From: Scytalidium lignicola
Lineage: Eukaryota > Ascomycota > Leotiomycetes
DNA length: 64,000 nucleotides
Direction of reading: 5' to 3'
NCBI GenBank assembly: GCA_002812745.2
Contig: NCSJ02000060.1
Location: 1 to 64,000, forward strand
The position numbers were made by a program, and so were the translations under genes. The notes under the pieces are model-generated. The model saw only the letters and a list, made by a program, of their open reading frames with translations. It made no database searches and had not been told where the DNA came from. Positions 58,647 through 64,000 of this stretch are shown piece by piece. Numbering within the stretch: the stretch's first letter is position 1; every line of letters starts with the position of its first letter.

Positions 58647-59495
58647 ATGCAGTTATGTACAGCAGAAAGATCACTCGTTTTCTTACCTTTATTCTTGGCT
58701 CTGGGTTGGGCATTACCTTTCAAGGCTGAGGATAATGCTCATGCAGACCAACTGCAGCGAAGAGCGACCTACTCTGTGGTGGCTGTCGATGGTGGATCAG
58801 CTCCTACGTCCAGCGAATCTCAAGTTCCAACAACTATCTTCCAAACTATCACCAAACCAGCTGTGCCAATAACAACCACAGTGGTAGAGGTTGATGTATC
58901 AACACTCCCTGGAACGACGGATGTCATTGTATCTGTTCAAACTATTAAAGATACAACTACTGTTACAAGCTACTCTATCGTGGATGTCAAAATTCCTCCT
59001 GTTACTGTCACCAAAGTCTCCGTGGTCTCGGCTGTACCATCTACCTCAACTACTTCTTCTATCGTTTTGCCTTCAACCACAGCAACCACATCTCCTACTA
59101 CGCCTAGTTCAAGCTTCAGTTCCACTACCCCTGTTATCTCAACTTCCTATACTTCAACCCTAACCTCTTCAACATCTCAGACGACTAGTATTTCTACAGC
59201 ACCAGTTAGCACGTTTTCAACGACTACCCAATCGTTTGATAATGGCCAATGGCATACGTCATACACTCATTGGTCAAATACCACCGCAACTTTCACAAGT
59301 CCCGGAGCAACAAGTCAGGCAGCTTCAACGTTTAGAAGCATGCCAACAACTCTTGCGGGAGATGCTGCAGTGAATAGCATCCCGATCGATAATTCTGCTC
59401 AGGCTGCAAGCCCTCTTTCTAAAAAGAGAGACCTCGGCTGTTTAATAAAGGAGGCCATTACCAATGCCTTCCGATTGTCGCAGAAACAGTCTTAA
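58647..59495 (+). CDS. Ser/Thr-rich secreted protein with dibasic sites
   Basis: 282 aa, intronless. An ATG at 58647 gives a signal peptide (VFLPLFLALGWAL, cleavage near residue 25). QLQRR at about residue 42 and KKRD near residue 263 are Kex2-like dibasic sites. The middle is almost pure Ser/Thr/Pro/Val, probably heavily O-mannosylated, as in cell-wall or mucin-like proteins. There is no C-terminal hydrophobic GPI tail, so it is likely released or wall-trapped. After the second dibasic site remains a 20-residue amphipathic tail with one Cys (DLGCLIKEAITNAF...). No known enzyme domain. A longer start at 58392 is possible. Confidence 0.6.
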   Translation: MQLCTAERSLVFLPLFLALGWALPFKAEDNAHADQLQRRATYSVVAVDGGSAPTSSESQVPTTIFQTITKPAVPITTTVVEVDVSTLPGTTDVIVSVQTIKDTTTVTSYSIVDVKIPPVTVTKVSVVSAVPSTSTTSSIVLPSTTATTSPTTPSSSFSSTTPVISTSYTSTLTSSTSQTTSISTAPVSTFSTTTQSFDNGQWHTSYTHWSNTTATFTSPGATSQAASTFRSMPTTLAGDAAVNSIPIDNSAQAASPLSKKRDLGCLIKEAITNAFRLSQKQS

Positions 59496-60691
59496 GGGGG
59501 TTCACGATCTTCGAAATTTTATTAGAAATTGCCTACGAACTTCAAGAGAACGATGAGTGACGAAGGATGAGGGATAACATGAATGTACAGACCCTTTTAT
59601 TGGGTTTTCCTTGGTAGGAATCTAGGTATATTAATAGCGCACCAAGAGCTGGAAAAGCGCGGCATATAATATTGGAGTTAATATGGTCGACCTTATGAGA
59701 ATACGCGGTTAATTTATATACATATGTAGATAGATAGACACGTAGATAGATATACATGTACTAATGACACAATGATATTTAATTCAACTTCCTGTCACTA
59801 TTTACTAGGGCTTAAAATATTGATATGGAAATCAACTAGAGTTGCCAAATGCATTTTTGAATCTTTAGAGCTCTCTTCTCTATTAGGTATACCATCAAGC
59901 TTACAAGGCCAAACAAGGGGAGCAAAACGAAGATATCATCGCACTCTAGAGCCGTATGGGAAAGATTAAGAGAGTGAATACATCGTCATCATCTTATGAG
60001 ACTAAGCGTTTTATAGAGCAAGCAGCAGACTTGAAAAGGGGTGATCGAGGGAAAAGAATTCCCGCCAGTAATTGTAATGTTTTTCGCGAATATCTTCAGC
60101 AGCATATACGTACTATGTAAGGTCTTTCCGGGATGAGTTGTTTTTTAGTGGTGGCATCCAACAGTACAAAGTCATTGATAAATACCTGACACCTCCTAGA
60201 GTGAAGTCCGGTACTATGAGGCAGTACATGTAAAAAATTGCTCTACTTAGCGGACTCGCTCAATAATTATGCATTCTTCACTTGAGATTCCGATTAAAAA
60301 GAACACCCGGTGAAAACTAATAGAGATGTTGCATTGATATTTCCTTGAAAATATTTAGATTGTTGGTCATTTGAAGAGATACCTGTGATAATATTAACCC
60401 GAGATCTACCCAGACAGGAAGGAGACTTTTTGATGTTCGTATATGCAGAAATGCTCGAGGAAAATATCCGCACGTGGAGCGATGTGCCTTGGCCAAATGT
60501 GGTAGCCTTAACTTACTGGTATCCCTCCTGAAGCCGGCTTAGCGAAGCTACGACGGACTTCTCCAAGACGTCGCTCCCATTGACTAAGATACCCCGAATT
60601 TCTAAACATTGGGATCCGCTGCCCGCCTTATCAATGACAGTTGCTTGATCATCCTACGTCGTTGTGCACGCACTCGCGCTCAGAGTTCAAG
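59496..60691. other. Intergenic region
   Basis: 1.2 kb without a convincing gene. A GATAGATAGATA-type stretch lies at about 59,727-59,752. The last 100 bp form the VPS35 promoter. Confidence 0.5.
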
Positions 60692-63553
60692 ATGGCAACT
60701 GCTCCTGCAGTTGAGGATCAAGCGCGACTCTTGGAAGACGCTCTGGCTGTAGTAAGGCAGCAGACGCAGTTGATGCGCAAATGCCTTGAAACGCCAGGAA
60801 AGCTCATGGATGCTTTGAAATGCAGGTAAGAAGCTCTAAGAAATAACATTGGCATCATCCTTGTTCGTGCGCAAATTGGAACTATTTGAGGGGTTGATCT
60901 CGTGTTGACTGGTGACATAAACATCTAGCTCTACCCTTGTCTCTGAGCTTCGAACGAGTAGCCTGAGCCCCAAGCAATACTATGAGCTCTATATGGCTGT
61001 ATTTGATGCCCTCCGGCACTTATCCGTCTACCTCAAAGATTCTCATCCTGTCAATCACCTCGCCGATTTATACGAGCTTGTCCAATATGCAGGTAACATT
61101 GTTCCACGATTATACCTCATGATAACAGTTGGAACGGTATATATGTCTATAGAGGATGCGCCGGTCAAGGAGATCATGAAGGATATGATGGAGATGAGCC
61201 GAGGTGTTCAGCATCCGGTTCGGGGTCTATTCCTACGATATTATCTATCAGGGCAAGCTCGGGACTTCTTACCTACTGGCAATGGGGACGGTCCAGAAGG
61301 AAACCTTCAAGACTCGATCAGCTTTACGTTAACCAATTTCGTTGAAATGAACAAGCTCTGGGTGCGGCTACAACATCAGGGTCATTCACGCGAAAGAGAA
61401 CAGAGGACAGAAGAACGGAAACAGCTTCAGCTACTTGTTGGGAATAACCTTGTTCGCCTGAGCCAATTGGTGGACCTAGAGACATACAAGAACGTTATAT
61501 TACAACCACTCCTGGAACAAGTTGTACAATGCCGTGACGTTTTAGCTCAGGAATATCTCCTAGAAGTCATTACCCAGGTGTTTCCGGATGAATACCATCT
61601 CCATACCCTTGATCAGTTTCTTGCTGCTGTCTCCCGGTTAAACCCGCACGTCAATGTCAAAATTATCGTAATAGCTATGATGAACAGGCTTTCTGACTAT
61701 GCGGCCCGAGAATCAGAAGCCGAACCTGCCGAGGATCGTGAAAAGATGGAGGAGGAGGCTGTTGCGAAATTAATGGATAAACTGATGCTGGCTGAAGAAA
61801 AGAAGGCTGAAGAGCCCGCTCCAGAAACATCAAACGGTGACCATGTGGAGCCGGAAGCTAATGGGTCAACGGAGGAGTCACCAAAAGCCCCCGAACCAGA
61901 AGCAGAACCTCCAAAGGAGGAGGCACCTAAGCCAGAAAGTGAGCCGGAAGCTACCAATGGCACCGAAGGAGAGACCGAAGCTTCGAGCAAGAAGAAGAGG
62001 GGTATTCCAGAGAATATCAGACTATACGAGATTTTCTTCGAGCAAGTAATGAACCTAGTTAACGCCCAACACCTTCCCATACAAGATACCACGGCGTTGT
62101 TGGTCTCATTAGCAAACCTCGCCCTGAATGTCTACCCAGAACGACTAGACTATGTCGATCAAGTCCTGGAATATGCGAGTTCTAAAGTCAAACAGCATGC
62201 TAATAGTGCAGACTTGCATCATGCGGAAACTCAAAACAATATTCTCAACCTGCTCTTGGCTCCTACGAAATCCTACGTATCATTATTTACCGCTCTTGCT
62301 CTTCCAACATACATTCCCCTCCTCCACTCACAGACATACCCTACAAGAAGAGCGGTTGCAGGGGAGGTATCAAAGAGCCTCATGAGGAATCAAACTGAAA
62401 TATCGACAACAGCTAAACTTGAAGGTGTGCTTGAGATTTTAAAGGTCCTCATCAAAGAGGGAACTCAACAGCCTGCTGGTTATCCTGGCGTACAGCAACG
62501 GAGAGGAATGGAAACAGATGAGACGATCGAGGAGCAAGGGTGGCTAGCTAGGATAGTCCATCTCATCCATAGCGATAATAACGATACTCAGTTCAAATTA
62601 CTACAACTGGCGAAGAGAATATATGCAGAAGGCAACGAACGAGTTAAGTTCACCACTCCAGCCATCATTACATCTGGAATGAAACTTGCGCGAAGATATA
62701 AGTCAAGAGAGCATTTTGATGACAACTGGGAGACTCAATTATCTGCTCTTTATAAATTCTTGCACTCCACTCTTTCTACACTTTACGCTCGTGTCCAAGG
62801 CTCAGCTGAACTCATTTTGAGACTCTTCATTGCCTGTGGTCAAATTGCTGACCAAACTGGATCCGAAGAAATCAGCTACGAATTCTTTGCACAAGCCTTT
62901 ACTATTTATGAAGAAGCTATCAGTGACTCAAGAGCACAGTTTCAGGCGGTTTGTGTCATTGCTGCTGCGTTACATGAGACCAGAAACTTCGGCAAAGAAA
63001 ATTATGATACTTTAATTACGAAGTGTGCTCTTCATGGCAGTAAGCTGTTGAAGAAGCCAGATCAGTGTAGAGCAGTATACCTAGCCAGTCACTTATGGTG
63101 GGCCGTTCCAATTGTTGCAAAGGGCGAGGAGGATGAAAAGGGGGTAAGTGTCGTGATTACTGCTATTTGTGCTGGCGGCTAATGGCTCTAGCTCTACCGC
63201 GATGGCAAGCGTGTGCTCGAGTGTTTACAACGAGCTCTTCGTGTGGCAGATGCTTGTATGGATACTGCAGTGTCTGTCGAGCTTTTTGTCGAGATTCTAA
63301 ATCGATATGTCTACTACTTTGACCAGCAGAATGAAGCCGTAAGTGATATTGAGTTGCTAGAAAAAAACAATACTAAGCTTTGAAATAGGTCACTATTAAA
63401 TATCTGAACGGCCTCATCGAGTTGATTCACTCAAACCTCCAGACCAACCAAGAAACTGCTGCGATTGATATGCCAAAACGCCATTTCCAACGTACTTTAG
63501 AGTATATAATATCGAGAGAGTATGAAGGTGTGGTCACTTCAGCGGCAAAGTGA
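60692..63553 (+). CDS. VPS35: Vacuolar sorting protein VPS35, retromer subunit
   Basis: Core cargo-recognition subunit of the retromer, which retrieves receptors from endosomes to the Golgi. Exons: 60692-60825, 60929-63143, 63192-63338, 63389-63553, 886 aa, all in frame. The N-terminal helical repeats include [23 protein letters not shown] and the conserved [14 protein letters not shown], the Vps26/Rab7 contact, with [12 protein letters not shown] following. A low-complexity acidic stretch (about residues 300-375, Glu/Pro/Lys-rich) is an insertion common in filamentous fungi. The C-terminal alpha-solenoid, contact for VPS29, ends in [14 protein letters not shown] complete gene with housekeeping codon use. 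Confidence 0.95.
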
Positions 63554-64000
63554 CGTTAGTCAATAACGGAACTGTGGGTGAGAGCTGGGTAAGGAGGGCT
63601 TTGTCCTCATTTACTGTACAGTACAACGATTAATTGATATGGAGCCTAAACCTAATGACTCAGGTCTGAGGTAAATATTCTTTTATTGGCAAGCAGAACT
63701 CAAACAAGAGCTTGGGTATGCTGAATTTCTTACAGCCGGTGCAGATAGGGTAGTCCATTTGGAGCTCTATGTATCCTTCTCATAAATGATAATTCATATA
63801 CAACGTCCTATCTAGTGGAGCTCAAGTAAATTTAGTGTGATATATATATGTGTGTGTGTAAAAAAATTCGTCTAGATGAAATTCCGACACACCCAATTCC
63901 GTAACTTGTCTCATGCTTCATTATTTGTGTCAGGTTGACGTCCAGAATTTGATAGGCCCCAACCCCTGATTCTGCCCACTAACGCCGCTTTATCAGCTTA
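63554..64000. other. Terminal spacer
   Basis: 3' flank of VPS35. A (TG)n/(TA)n microsatellite lies at about 63,840-63,860. No gene seen. Confidence 0.5.

Overview
The window is nuclear DNA of a filamentous ascomycete (Pezizomycotina). The evidence is intron-rich protein genes with short introns of about 45-100 nt (GT...AG, with CTAAC/CTGAC-like branch sites), Zn2Cys6 and HET/NACHT/WD40 proteins, a GH18 chitinase with a CBM1, and RIP-like C-to-T damage in repeats. Protein resemblance suggests Leotiomycetes, but I cannot confirm this from sequence alone. The assembly has 12 isolated N characters, 11 of them directly before a homopolymer. In three coding exons the reading frame closes only if the N is ignored.

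Layout. 1-1.65 kb is an AT-rich transposon relic. 1.9-18.6 kb is an accessory, probably catabolic, cluster: aldehyde dehydrogenase, Zn2Cys6 regulator, MFS transporter, VOC/extradiol-dioxygenase-like protein, a second regulator (C2H2 plus Zn2Cys6), aldo/keto reductase, carboxymuconolactone-decarboxylase-like protein and SDR. Several members look damaged: the second regulator has an in-frame TGA, the ALDH has a frameshift near its C-terminus, and the dioxygenase lacks the middle of its second module. 18.6-20.2 kb holds short repeats (solo-LTR or MITE-like).

20.2-47.3 kb is mostly a conserved region: membrane-anchored methyltransferase-like protein, a DHA1 drug transporter, an MFSD5-type molybdate transporter, chitinase, Gfo/Idh/MocA oxidoreductase, VPS9-ankyrin-PX protein, NodB polysaccharide deacetylase, TIM44, mitochondrial uS11, a PPPDE desumoylase-like protein and the Obg-like ATPase Ola1. 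TIM44/uS11m and PPPDE/Ola1 are two compact divergent pairs.

47.3-53.1 kb is a second accessory island. A HET-NACHT-WD40 (NLR-type) incompatibility gene, broken by two nonsense codons, lies between inverted copies of a degenerate repeat. 53.5-59.5 kb holds a small unknown gene, an F-box-like/DUF7730-type protein, a URE2-type glutathione S-transferase and a Ser/Thr-rich secreted protein. 60.7-63.6 kb is the retromer subunit VPS35.

How the genes work together: the catabolic cluster pairs a transporter and two regulators with four oxidoreductases or ring-modifying enzymes, but its state suggests partial decay. The housekeeping block covers mitochondrial import and translation plus endosomal traffic (VPS9 GEF, VPS35). 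No tRNA, rRNA or CRISPR was found.
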